Assembly (NCBI RefSeq): GCF_004745595.1
Contig: NZ_SRLH01000007.1
Coordinates: 4,769 to 68,768 of the forward strand
DNA length: 64,000 bases
Reading direction: 5' to 3'
DNA from: Flavobacterium humi
GTDB taxonomy: Bacteria; Bacteroidota; Bacteroidia; Flavobacteriales; Flavobacteriaceae
The notes under the pieces are model-generated. The model searched no databases, was not told where the DNA came from, and saw only the letters and a list, made by a program, of their open reading frames with translations. Below are positions 27,418 through 35,679 of this stretch, piece after piece. The position numbers and the translations under genes were made by a program. Positions within the stretch are counted from its first letter, which is position 1; each line of letters opens with the position of its first letter.

Positions 27418-28626
27418 ATGAAATCAACAATGTATACCGTTACTGCAGCCCAAAGCAGTGTTACCAAGAAAATACCGGCCGCTTTGTGGGCCCTGACTAT
27501 CAGTGCCTTCGGGATAGGCACAACAGAATTCGTTATTGTAGGCCTGTTGCCGACCGTTTCGGCAGACCTTGCCATCAGTATTCCATCGGCCGGAATGCTG
27601 GTAAGCCTGTATGCCTTGGGCGTAGCTGTCGGAGCACCCATCCTTACCGCACTAACCAGTAGTATCCCCCGGAAAAAACTACTCATTTACCTCATGCTGT
27701 TGTTTATTGCCGGGAACGGATTGGCTTCTGTGGCACCTAGTTTTACTACCTTGGTCATTGCCAGGATTATTACCGGTTTTGCCCATGGGGTTTTCTTCTC
27801 CATCGGTTCCACTATTGCCGCGGCTTTGGTTCCGGCCCATAAGAGGGCATCGGCCATATCCATTATGTTTACCGGACTGACCGTAGCTATTGTAACAGGG
27901 GTTCCTTTCGGGACATTCATCGGGCAGCAGTTTGGGTGGAGGGCCACTTTTATCGGTGTAGCCTTATTGGGAGTGATCGGATTAATTTCCAGTTGGATCC
28001 TGGTTCCGGACGATATTAAAAGCGAAGGGAAAGTGGCTGCAAAGGACCAGTTCAAAGTCATTACCAATGGCCGCCTGGTTTTAGCCTTCCTGATGACCGC
28101 TTTGGGATACGGAGGGACCTTCGTGGCTTTTACTTACTTGTCCCCGATCCTTCAGGAAATTACCGGTTTTTCAGAATCGATGGTAAGCATGGTCCTGGTT
28201 TTGTATGGAGTAGCCATTGCTTTAGGTAATTTGGCAGGAGGGAAAGTGGCCAATAAAAAACCGTTGAAAGCCTTACTGTGGATGTTCGTCCTGCAAGCCA
28301 TAGCCTTAGTGGTTTTTACTTTCACGGCGAGCGATCCGGTATGGGGCATCATCACGTTGTTCTTCATGGGAGCACTTTCGTTTTCCAATGTTCCTGGATT
28401 GCAATTGTATGTAGTGCAGCTTTCGGAAAAACATTTACCTGGAACCGAAGATGTAGCTTCTGCTTTTAATATTGCCGCCTTTAATGTAGGAATCGCTATT
28501 GGGGCTTATATTGGAGGAGTTGTGGTCGAATCTTCTTTAGGGTTGCCCGCCACTCCCTGGATTGGGGCCATACTCGTAACTGCCGCAATTGTTGTAACTT
28601 TAATAAGCTCAAAAAGAGCAAAATAA
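27418..28626 (+). CDS. MFS efflux transporter (AraJ/YdhP-like)
   Basis: A 402-residue major facilitator with 12 hydrophobic segments. The opening ALWALTISAFGIGTTEFVI and GLLPTVSADLAISIPSAGML are characteristic of the drug/sugar efflux (DHA1, AraJ-like) subgroup, and the A-motif loop between helices 2 and 3 reads LTSSIPRKKLL. It probably exports small drugs, nucleosides or sugars by proton antiport; substrate unknown. A palindrome overlies its promoter, and a Crp/Fnr gene lies just upstream. Confidence 0.87.
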   Translation: MKSTMYTVTAAQSSVTKKIPAALWALTISAFGIGTTEFVIVGLLPTVSADLAISIPSAGMLVSLYALGVAVGAPILTALTSSIPRKKLLIYLMLLFIAGNGLASVAPSFTTLVIARIITGFAHGVFFSIGSTIAAALVPAHKRASAISIMFTGLTVAIVTGVPFGTFIGQQFGWRATFIGVALLGVIGLISSWILVPDDIKSEGKVAAKDQFKVITNGRLVLAFLMTALGYGGTFVAFTYLSPILQEITGFSESMVSMVLVLYGVAIALGNLAGGKVANKKPLKALLWMFVLQAIALVVFTFTASDPVWGIITLFFMGALSFSNVPGLQLYVVQLSEKHLPGTEDVASAFNIAAFNVGIAIGAYIGGVVVESSLGLPATPWIGAILVTAAIVVTLISSKRAK

Positions 28627-28678
28627 TAACTTTGGTATCCATCCAAGATAATAGTAACAATCTTTTAAAATACATAAC

Positions 28679-29458
28679 ATGAAAACAACCACCCGCTTTT
28701 TGAAAACAATTGTAATGGTCGTCGCGGCAGGCATTTTTACATATCCTATGACCGATGCCACGGCGCAAACTAAAAAAAACAAAAATATGAAAAAGAAAAT
28801 TTTATTTGTAGTCACCAGTCATGACAAAAAAGGAGCTACGGGAGAAGCTACCGGTTTTTACCTAAGCGAAGTGACCCATCCCTGGGATGTGTTGCAGCAA
28901 GCTGGTTATGAAATCGATTTTGTGAGCCCAAAAGGAGGTAAGGCACCCATTGACGGCTTTGATCTGACCGATCCCGTAAACAAAAAGTTCTGGGACAATG
29001 CCCAATACAGAAGCAAAGTGGAAAACACCATGAAGCCATCAGATGTAAACCCTAACGATTACATAGCCATCCATTATGCCGGTGGCCACGGAGCGATGTG
29101 GGATTTTGCCGATAACAAGGAACTGGCAAGCCTGGCCGCAAAAATATATGAGAACAATGGTGTTGTAAGTGCAGTATGCCATGGGCCGGCTGGCTTGGTC
29201 AATATCAAATTAAGCAACGGGAACTATCTGGTAGACGGCAAAAAAGTAAACGGTTTTACCAATGAGGAAGAAGTAGCGGTACAATTAGACAAAGTAGTGC
29301 CTTTTGCCCTGGAAACCCAACTGATTGCGCGCGGTGCCAAATTCGAGAAATCAGGCCTGTGGCAAGAGCACGTAACTGTTGATGAGCGTTTGGTAACGGG
29401 ACAGAACCCACAATCAGCGCATGCCGTTGGCGTAGCGGTACTGAAAGAATTGGAATAG
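28679..29458 (+). CDS. Type 1 glutamine amidotransferase-like (DJ-1/PfpI, Hsp31-like) protein
   Basis: The 259-residue product has an N-terminal hydrophobic stretch (TIVMVVAAGIFTYPMTDATAQ read as two parts, 11-20 and 21-30) that looks like a signal peptide. The DJ-1/PfpI fold follows: KILFVVTSHDKKG, the nucleophile elbow with Cys167 in AVCHGPAGLVN, and the Hsp31-type FYLSEVTHPWDVL and HYAGGHGAMWDF. The family includes glyoxalase III, deglycase and chaperone activities. Its TAG stop is followed within a few bases by a REP-like repeat cluster. Confidence 0.85.
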   Translation: MKTTTRFLKTIVMVVAAGIFTYPMTDATAQTKKNKNMKKKILFVVTSHDKKGATGEATGFYLSEVTHPWDVLQQAGYEIDFVSPKGGKAPIDGFDLTDPVNKKFWDNAQYRSKVENTMKPSDVNPNDYIAIHYAGGHGAMWDFADNKELASLAAKIYENNGVVSAVCHGPAGLVNIKLSNGNYLVDGKKVNGFTNEEEVAVQLDKVVPFALETQLIARGAKFEKSGLWQEHVTVDERLVTGQNPQSAHAVGVAVLKELE

Positions 29459-29791
29459 AATATGTGGCTTCGGCTTCGCTCAGCCACCGGAAAAGGTTCG
29501 TTCAGCCACCGGAGAAGCTTCGCTCGGCCGCTATGGTTTCGGAGATTGAGCGGAACGGAGATTGAGCGGAGCCGAAATCGGAGTGTGGCTTCGGCTTCGC
29601 TCAGCCACCGGAGAAGCTTCGCTCAGCCACCGGAGAAATTTCGCTCAGCCACCGGAAAAGGTTCGCTCAGTGACCGGAGAAGCTTCGCTCAACCATCGGT
29701 GGTTCGGAGATTGAGCGGAACGGAGATTGAGCGGAGCCGAAATCGGAGTATGTGGCTTCGGCTCCGCTCAGCCACCGGAGAAGTTTCCTAA
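29459..29791. repeat. REP-like repeat cluster 1
   Basis: The 458-bp gap between 29458 and 29917 holds copies of two related elements. A reads GGCTTCGGCTTCGCTCAGCC. B reads GATTGAGCGGAGCCGAAATC and is close to the reverse complement of A, so A-B pairs can fold. Shorter 22-bp iterations (TTCGCTCAGCCACCGGAGAA) fill the space. Open frames here (SHRRSFAQPP-like) are repeat translations, not genes. Confidence 0.85.
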
Positions 29792-29826
29792 AGAAACGCT
29801 GTGCTTATATTTTATTTTTCAAAAAA

Positions 29827-29914
29827 TAAACACGCTTTTTGTGTTTAAAAAATATTTTTTAAAAAAAAAAGCACCATATTTGTGTTCGATTTTATTTATT
29901 TTTAAAATAAACAC
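29827..29914. promoter_or_regulatory. Pair of inverted repeats upstream of the HTH gene
   Basis: TAAACAC (29827-29833) faces GTGTTTA (29841-29847). A second TAAACAC (29908-29914) ends just before the ATG and faces GTGTT at 29882-29886. The repeated half-site in front of an HTH gene suggests autoregulation. Confidence 0.4.
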
Positions 29915-29916
29915 AA

Positions 29917-30426
29917 ATGAAAGATACTACTATAAAAGACCATTTGGGCTTAACGCAAGAAGAAATGGCAATGCTTTTAAGGATAACCGTAAGTCAATGG
30001 TCTATGTATAAATCAGGAAAACGAAATATTCCTGCGGATGCTAAAAAGCAATTGGGCTTCTTATTAAAAGGTGTTCAAGAAAAAAAACAGGATTCAAAAA
30101 TCACAGAACAGTTTTTAAGAACCGAAAAGGAAATAACAAAACAAAAGCTGAAGCAGGATTATTTGAAAGCTCAAATTAAAATATATCGTTTGGAAAAAGA
30201 AATCGAAACCGTCGAAAAACAACGATTGGAGTCCTTTGCCGCCCTTGAAGCAGTTCATTACCTGGAAACCCAACCTCAGGAAAAATATGTTCTTGATTTG
30301 CTAAAGATCATACAAAATAGAGCTGACAAGGCGCTTATCAAACATAGTTTATATAAATTGGAACAAATGCATTTGCAAAAAGAAGCTATCGAAATAGTGA
30401 AAGATAAAATCGGGAAGAAATTGTAG
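29917..30426 (+). CDS. Helix-turn-helix protein with C-terminal coiled coil
   Basis: A 169-residue protein. Residues 1-50 form an XRE-like HTH (LGLTQEEMAMLLRITVSQWS then MYKSGKRNIPADAKKQLG). Residues 60-115 are Lys/Glu/Gln-rich with heptad spacing (EKEITKQKLKQDYLKAQIKI), probably a coiled coil. The rest is helical. A DNA-binding role is inferred from the HTH; the target is unknown. The TAG stop is shared with the conserved GTAGTATGTGG edge of repeat cluster 2. It is flanked by repeats on both sides. Confidence 0.75.
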   Translation: MKDTTIKDHLGLTQEEMAMLLRITVSQWSMYKSGKRNIPADAKKQLGFLLKGVQEKKQDSKITEQFLRTEKEITKQKLKQDYLKAQIKIYRLEKEIETVEKQRLESFAALEAVHYLETQPQEKYVLDLLKIIQNRADKALIKHSLYKLEQMHLQKEAIEIVKDKIGKKL

Positions 30427-30751
30427 TATGTGGCTTCGGCTTCGCTCAGCCACCGGAAAAGCTTCGCTCAGCCACCGGAAAAGCTTCGCTCAGCCACCGG
30501 AAAAGCTTCGCTCAGCCACCGGAAAAGCTTCGCTCAGCCATCGGAGAAGCTTCGCCCAACCGCCATGGTTTCGGAGATTGAGCGGAACGGAGATTGAGCG
30601 GAGCCGAAATCGGAGTAATCGAAATGTAGTATGTGGCTTCGGCTTCGCTCAGCCACCGAAAAGCTTCGCTCAGCCACCGGAGAAACTTCGCTCAGCCACC
30701 ATGTTTTAGGAGATTAAGCGGTACGGAGATTGAGCGGAGCCGAAATCGTAG
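30424..30751. repeat. REP-like repeat cluster 2 with a 22-bp tandem array
   Basis: Starting at the stop codon of the HTH gene, this cluster has one full A element. Five tandem 22-bp units of TTCGCTCAGCCACCGGAAAA plus GC follow at about 30441-30552, then a B element, a second A run from 30630 and a final B element ending near 30751. The rest of the gap to 30852 is A-rich leader of the next gene. Confidence 0.85.
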
Positions 30752-30823
30752 TTGAACCTTCGATCCTACCTGTAAAAGAAAATAATAACATAAAAACAAA
30801 AAAAATATACCTTATTTAAACTC

Positions 30824-30831
30824 TAAATTTG
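30824..30831 (+). promoter_or_regulatory. -7 element of the DUF4494 gene
   Basis: TAAATTTG fits TAnnTTTG, 21 bases before the ATG at 30853. It overlaps an in-frame TTG (30829), which is therefore not the start. Confidence 0.45.
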
Positions 30832-30852
30832 CCTCCCTTAAAACAAAATAAA

Positions 30853-31410
30853 ATGAGCACAATCTGGTACGAATGCAAAGTAAAATACAGAAAAACCGAT
30901 GAAACAGGAATACAAAAAGTGACAACAGAACCTTATTTGGTAGATGCTTTATCGTATACCGAAGCCGAAACCAGGATAACCCAGGAGATGATGGCTTACA
31001 TAAGCGAAGAGTTCAAGATTACCAATATAAAAATGGCAGGTTATGCAGAAATACATCCTTTTGAGAATACGGACCGTTGGTTCCGTTCGAAAGTATCCCT
31101 GACTGCTTATGACGAAGAAAGCGGTAAGGAACGCAAAACAAACCTCTATTTGTTAATACAGGCTAACGATGTCAAGGAAGCCTATGATAACACTGTTACA
31201 GCCATGAAAAACACGATGGGGGATTATACGATCCCGGCCATTTCCGAATCTCCGATTATGGATGTTTTTCCTTATTTCAGTGGAGAAGAAGACGGATTGG
31301 CGCAACTTGAAAAGTTCAACAGCCTAAAAGCTTCCAGGCCCGCAATGCCGGAAGAAACGGAAGACCACATGGAGTTTGACCCTGAAGTTGTAGCGTCATT
31401 TGAGGAATAG
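30853..31410 (+). CDS. DUF4494 domain-containing protein
   Basis: A 185-residue cytoplasmic protein that matches the Bacteroidota DUF4494 family: WYECKVKYRKTDETG, TEPYLVDALSYTEAETRI and NLYLLIQANDVKEAYDN. Function is not known. The C-terminal 30 residues are acidic (EETEDHMEFDPEVVASFEE). Its TAG stop abuts repeat cluster 3 directly, as with its neighbours. Confidence 0.82.
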   Translation: MSTIWYECKVKYRKTDETGIQKVTTEPYLVDALSYTEAETRITQEMMAYISEEFKITNIKMAGYAEIHPFENTDRWFRSKVSLTAYDEESGKERKTNLYLLIQANDVKEAYDNTVTAMKNTMGDYTIPAISESPIMDVFPYFSGEEDGLAQLEKFNSLKASRPAMPEETEDHMEFDPEVVASFEE

Positions 31411-31612
31411 CTGGCTTCGACTTCGCTCAGCCACCGTGAATTACGGAGATTGAGCGGAGCCGAAATCGTAGTATGTGGCTTCGGCTACGCTCAGCCACCG
31501 GAGAACCTTCGCTCAGCCACCGTGGATTACGGAGATTGAGCGGAGCCGGAATCGTTCATTCTTCTGTTTGACGAATGTGATGTATTGGTGGTTGAGCGGA
31601 GTCGAAACCACC
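31411..31612. repeat. REP-like repeat cluster 3
   Basis: A and B elements alternate from the first base after the DUF4494 stop to about 31553. An isolated B-like copy (GGTTGAGCGGAGTCGAAACC) sits at about 31590-31609, inside the 3' end of the GIY-YIG gene. Confidence 0.8.
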
Positions 31613-31915
31613 ATTGTGATTATTAAAATGGGTATCATTCATGCATTGTGCAGCTTCTTTTAATGATTTTTCACAACCATCAATTAACGCTTCTTTCTTT
31701 TTTCTGCTCCAGCCCTGTATTTGTTTTTCTCTATAAAAAGCCGCGTCAATACGATCGTACTCTTCATAATAAACTAAATTTACGGGTAATCTTTTCTTAG
31801 TATGATTAGCTCCTTCGCCATTTTGATGTTGTTCTAACCGTCTTTCCAGATCAATTGTGCTTCCGGTATAATAGCTTTCGTCTGAACATTTTAAAATGTA
31901 CATATATCCTTTCAT
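31556..31915 (-). CDS. GIY-YIG nuclease family protein
   Basis: A 119-residue single-domain GIY-YIG protein of the small UPF0213/URI type: GYMYILKCSDESYYTGST near the start, DLERRLEQHQNG, and LVYYEEYDRIDAAFYREKQIQGWSR-like sequence in which the catalytic Glu region follows AFYREK. The family cuts DNA, but the role of these stand-alone proteins is unclear. The last 18 or so residues (GGFDSAQPPIHHI...) are encoded by a REP-like repeat copy, so the natural C-terminus has been replaced or extended. It lies between repeat clusters 3 and 4. Confidence 0.82.
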   Translation of the reverse strand: MKGYMYILKCSDESYYTGSTIDLERRLEQHQNGEGANHTKKRLPVNLVYYEEYDRIDAAFYREKQIQGWSRKKKEALIDGCEKSLKEAAQCMNDTHFNNHNGGFDSAQPPIHHIRQTEE

Positions 31916-31949
31916 AGATATTTTTTTTATCTAATATAAGAAAAGTTTT

Positions 31950-32219
31950 GGCTTCGGTGGCTTCGGCTCCGCTCAGCCACCGTTGATTGCGGAGATTGAG
32001 CGGAGTCGAAATCGTAGTGTGGCTTCGGCTTCGCTCAGCCACCGGAGAGGTTTCGCTCAGCCACCGGAGAGGCTTCGTTCAGCCGCCGAGGGTTACGGAG
32101 ATTGAGCGGAGTCGAAATCGTAGTAATTGAAATGGAGTATGTGGCTTCGACTTCGCTCAGCCACCGTGGATTGTGGAGATTGAGCGGAGCCGAAGCCACC
32201 TATAGCGGAGCCGAAGCTA
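31950..32219. repeat. REP-like repeat cluster 4
   Basis: The 301-bp gap between the GIY-YIG start and the ketosynthase stop is nearly filled by A and B elements. The rightmost copy (GGAGCCGAAGC) runs into the TAG stop of the ketosynthase gene at 32217-32219. Confidence 0.85.
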
Positions 32220-33275
32220 ACAACGATATAAAACCGCATTGATATTCATACCGGCGCCAACAGAAGCAAAAAGTACGACATCTCCTTTGTAGAGCCCTTG
32301 GTTTTCTATTTGGCCCCTCATCAGCAGGTCATAAAGTGTAGGCACTGTCGCTACGCTGCTGTTCCCTAGTTTATGGATGCTCATTGGCATTACCCCTTCA
32401 GGAGGGCACTCTTTGTACAATCGGTAAAAACGCTGTATGATGGCTTCGTCCATTTTCTCGTTCGCTTGGTGTATGAGCACCTTTTTTACCTGACCGATAG
32501 TGATGCCGCTTTTGTCCAGGCAAGCCGCCATGGCTTTAGGAACCTGGTTTAGTGCAAACTCGTAGATCTTGCGCCCGTGCATCTTGATATACCGTACATC
32601 CGGATCATGGTCCTTATTAAAAGAATTCCCGAAGAATAAATAATATGCCTCATCGTAAGTGAAAGAAGCGCTTTCGTGTGCGAGGATACCGCCTTCCTCT
32701 TCCGTTGCTTCAATAATAGTAGCACCCGCACCATCGGAATAAATCATGCTATCCCTGTCATGGAGGTCTACCACACGTGATAAGGTTTCGGCACCAATTA
32801 CCAGGCATTTTTTGGCCATGCCCGCCTTGATGAAAGCCTGCGCCTGGATAACACCTTCTATCCAGCCCGGACAGCCGAAAAGCATGTCATAGGCCACACA
32901 TTTAGGGTTCCTGATCTTCAGGTCAAATTTCACACGGGTTGCCAGGCTTGGCAGGATGTCCGTTTGGATCGCTCCTTTTTTAACATTCCCAAAATTGTGG
33001 GCAAAAATGATATAATCGAGGGTTTCAGGGTCTATTCCTGCATTTTCAATGGCCTTTTTGGCTGCGATGGTGGCAATGTCTGATGTTAGCAGGTCATCCG
33101 AAACATAACGGCGTTCTTCAATACCGGTAATGTCATGGAATTTCTCGGTAATGGTTTCGTTTGGTAATGGAAAAGGAGAACCGTCATCATTTAGGAAAAC
33201 ATGTTTGGCAAAATCATGATTGGTTACGATTTCCGTAGGAATATAGCTACCTGAGCCGGTTATTCTGATGTTCAT
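32217..33275 (-). CDS. 3-oxoacyl-ACP synthase III family protein
   Basis: A 352-residue FabH-like thiolase-fold ketosynthase. The catalytic triad is present: Cys135 in MLFGCPGWIEG, His in LIHQANEKMDE and Asn in LGNSSVATVPT. It condenses an acyl-CoA starter with malonyl-ACP, or acts as a related acyl transferase. It is not next to other fatty-acid genes, so a specialised role (for example starter selection or pigment/alkyl-resorcinol type lipid) cannot be excluded. The start MNIRITGSGSYIP is the usual family start. Confidence 0.88.
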   Translation of the reverse strand: MNIRITGSGSYIPTEIVTNHDFAKHVFLNDDGSPFPLPNETITEKFHDITGIEERRYVSDDLLTSDIATIAAKKAIENAGIDPETLDYIIFAHNFGNVKKGAIQTDILPSLATRVKFDLKIRNPKCVAYDMLFGCPGWIEGVIQAQAFIKAGMAKKCLVIGAETLSRVVDLHDRDSMIYSDGAGATIIEATEEEGGILAHESASFTYDEAYYLFFGNSFNKDHDPDVRYIKMHGRKIYEFALNQVPKAMAACLDKSGITIGQVKKVLIHQANEKMDEAIIQRFYRLYKECPPEGVMPMSIHKLGNSSVATVPTLYDLLMRGQIENQGLYKGDVVLFASVGAGMNINAVLYRC

Positions 33276-33399
33276 CTTTCGGGGGTTTATGGTACGAAAG
33301 TATCAATTAAATTATAAAAACCTGCTAAAAACTTAAAAACCCAAAGAATATTACAAAATATTCAGTTAACCTTCGCTTAATTTAGTGATAATATAAAAA

Positions 33400-33777
33400 T
33401 TATCCCTTTTGATTTATAATCTTAATTTGCATAATGGTTGCAATACTCAGGGCCTGTGTCTTGATCTGTTCTGCTTTATGGCCTTTAAAATGCTCATCGA
33501 CAGTTGTGTAAAAATGATTTAGCCATATTTGGAACAGTTCGGGGGTCAGGTGTTCTTTCTTGTTAATATCCAGATGAATCTGCGTTAGGTTACGGTCATA
33601 ACCGCCGGTGCCCAAAATCCCCTGTGACCAGAAAGTGACCAATACCGGCAAATGCTCCAGTATCTTGATCTTGACAACATCTGTAAAAATATAACTAATG
33701 GCAGGATCCGCTAAAAGTTTCTTGTAAAATTCATCTACGAGCAAATAGAGGTCGTCCTGGTTCTGAATGTCTTTCAT
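33400..33777 (-). CDS. Group III truncated hemoglobin
   Basis: A 125-residue 2-over-2 globin. The start MKDIQNQDDLYLLV is preferred; ten more upstream in-frame codons lie inside a terminator stem. Family features: LVDEFYKKLLADPAISYIF, FWSQGILGTGGYDRN, and the proximal-His helix in KKEHLTPELFQIWLNHF followed by DEHFKGHKAEQIK. Group III globins bind oxygen or NO. It directly follows the siderophore operon but has its own promoter overlapping the operon terminator. Confidence 0.88.
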   Translation of the reverse strand: MKDIQNQDDLYLLVDEFYKKLLADPAISYIFTDVVKIKILEHLPVLVTFWSQGILGTGGYDRNLTQIHLDINKKEHLTPELFQIWLNHFYTTVDEHFKGHKAEQIKTQALSIATIMQIKIINQKG

Positions 33778-33779
33778 CG

Positions 33780-33839
33780 AAAAAAATGTAAACCCTTTCA
33801 GCGTCAAGCCAAAGCTTTTTTGTGCCGAAAGGATTTACA
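33780..33839 (-). terminator. Terminator of the siderophore operon
   Basis: On the minus strand TGTAAATCCTTTC and GAAAGGGTTTACA pair over 13 bp (one wobble) around a 27-nt loop and are followed by seven T. The T run ends three bases before the globin ATG. Confidence 0.75.
33783..33812 (-). promoter_or_regulatory. Promoter of the truncated hemoglobin gene
   Basis: Minus strand TTG (33812-33810), a 19-base spacer, then TACATTTT (33790-33783; last base differs from TAnnTTTG), five bases before ATG 33777. It is embedded in the preceding terminator hairpin. Confidence 0.5.
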
Positions 33840-33862
33840 AAGGTAATCAAAACTGAAATGTA

Positions 33863-35677
33863 TTAAGAGTTTACAAGCTTAAAAACAGCAATAGGATTTG
33901 TTAATTTACCTACAAACTGAAGGCTTTTGACGGGTTCTGCCAAATCAAGCATTTGTTTGTTGTTTTTCAGTTGCAGGCGGTTGAGGCAACAGCAATCGAA
34001 TTCAGGCATAAACAGGTCGTATTTCCGGAAACGGTTCGCCAGTTGCGGGTTTTGTGCCTGGTAATCGTTAATGCAATCTGCTACCCATTTCCAGAAATAA
34101 TGCTCTGGCACACCAGCCTGTTCATAAAGGATGTGTGCCAGGAAACGGAAATAAAAATCAAAGACATCATTAAAAATACACAGGATTTTCAGTTCTTCCG
34201 GTATATCTACATAGATGCGCTTTGCCTTTTCCGGCAATGGTATTTCAGGGTTGAAGACCATGACTTCTTCGGTAATATCCTTCATAATGGTTTTTACTGG
34301 TGTGTGGTTTTCCATGACCAAAATCAGGTTTTCCCCATGTGGCATAAAAACCATTTCATGATGGTAGAAACAATGGATCAGGGGCGAAAGATAGGCCTCA
34401 AGATATTTCTTGACCCATTGCCCGGCTGTCAGCCCTGATTTTTGTATCAGGTACGGAACAAGCGCTTTCCCTGACTGGTCCACATGCAATAAGGCGGCCA
34501 TAGTCATGAGGTTTTGCCCTTTGTTGAGTTTAGGGATAGGGCTTTCGCGCCAGAGCGTGGCAAGCATCTTGTTGTGCGGGATGGACCGGCCCAGTTTTTC
34601 ATACAAAAAATTACGGTACCCGAGGGTTGCTACTTCTCCGAGCAGTGTGAATCCTTTTTGTTGTAGGTACGGATCGTTTTCGACCAAGCCTGCAATCCAT
34701 TCGGTAATGACCGGTGTGCTTTCCATATAATAAGGAGAAAGGCCTCTCATAAACCCCATATTCAGGATCGAAAGCGCGGTCTTGGCATAAAATTTCTCCG
34801 GATGGCTGGTATTGAAAAAAGTCCTGATAGATTGCTGTGCCGCATACGAGTCGCTTCCGTAACCCAGGTAAACCAAAAGGTTTTCGGCTATATCAGCGGC
34901 AAAAACCAGTGCAAGTTTGTTGTGCCATTGCCATGGATGGACGGGGAAATAGTAATACTCCGAGCTATCCAGGCCTTTTCCTGCCAACACCGAATCAAAG
35001 CCATCCACATCCTTCTGGTCCAGTTCCTGTTGGATCAAAAAAGAATAATCGACGGTTTTGGTCCCTGAAAAAACAGCCCTGCTTTTATGTCCTGCCAGCC
35101 AGAGCAGCTGGATAGGCTTAAACGCTTCGGGAGCATAGGTGTCATAATCGATGGCATTAAAACCAATCCGCCCGGAATTTGCGACAAAGCAGGGATGGCC
35201 TTCAGTCATAGCGTGTTCAATGGTTTGGTAGTCCTGGTCTGCCAGGGCTTCGGATGTAAAACCCTCCGATGCGATCATATACGCTTTGCTGTAAATCGTG
35301 CTGGTAATTTCCTCCAGGTATGTAGGCAGTAGTTCGGCGGCAATACCCAAGTTTTCCTGGAATTCGAGGATAAAATCAGGCAGGCTTACTTTGGCTTGTT
35401 GGCCGCTAACGTATTTTTGGATGGAATTGGTTTTTATATTCCAGTGGTTCAGGTTCAGGATTTGAGATTGGAAACGGTATTCGATTGTTTTGTCCACATT
35501 CCGGATTTTGTAATTCCCCCAGGAACCTTCCCGGCTTGTCAGTTCGGGCAGGAGCAGGAATTCGTGCGCAAATTCGCTAATGGTTTTCCGCAGCAGCAGC
35601 AGTGTAGCTTTGTCCCAGTTTTCGGTCGTGAGGTGCCGGATGCTTTCCGACGGCATATAATTGTTATGAGCAGTCAT
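33863..35677 (-). CDS. NIS siderophore synthetase (IucA/IucC family), stand-alone
   Basis: A 604-residue ATP-dependent synthetase that condenses a carboxylate with an amine or hydroxylamine. Family motifs: EGHP at 159-162 with NSGRIGFN, GHKSR near 196-200, HPWQW at 247-251, KTALSILNMGFMRGL near 300, and the C-terminal FerA/FhuF-like part with MPHGENLILVMENH. It is last in the operon, 2 bases after the acetyltransferase gene. It is a paralogue of the synthetase half of the upstream fusion. The exact substrate cannot be read from sequence. Confidence 0.9.
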   Translation of the reverse strand: MTAHNNYMPSESIRHLTTENWDKATLLLLRKTISEFAHEFLLLPELTSREGSWGNYKIRNVDKTIEYRFQSQILNLNHWNIKTNSIQKYVSGQQAKVSLPDFILEFQENLGIAAELLPTYLEEITSTIYSKAYMIASEGFTSEALADQDYQTIEHAMTEGHPCFVANSGRIGFNAIDYDTYAPEAFKPIQLLWLAGHKSRAVFSGTKTVDYSFLIQQELDQKDVDGFDSVLAGKGLDSSEYYYFPVHPWQWHNKLALVFAADIAENLLVYLGYGSDSYAAQQSIRTFFNTSHPEKFYAKTALSILNMGFMRGLSPYYMESTPVITEWIAGLVENDPYLQQKGFTLLGEVATLGYRNFLYEKLGRSIPHNKMLATLWRESPIPKLNKGQNLMTMAALLHVDQSGKALVPYLIQKSGLTAGQWVKKYLEAYLSPLIHCFYHHEMVFMPHGENLILVMENHTPVKTIMKDITEEVMVFNPEIPLPEKAKRIYVDIPEELKILCIFNDVFDFYFRFLAHILYEQAGVPEHYFWKWVADCINDYQAQNPQLANRFRKYDLFMPEFDCCCLNRLQLKNNKQMLDLAEPVKSLQFVGKLTNPIAVFKLVNS

Positions 35678-35679
35678 AG

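Noticed and set aside
30441..30552. 22-bp tandem units as a CRISPR array
   Set aside because: There are no unique spacers between the units and no cas genes; it is a simple tandem repeat.
29462..30709. Open frames with SHRRSFAQPP / ERSRNRS-type sequence
   Set aside because: They are translations of REP-like repeats and appear in several frames; no gene.
30829..30852. TTG start adding eight codons to the DUF4494 protein
   Set aside because: It overlaps the -7 element TAAATTTG; the ATG at 30853 begins the conserved sequence.
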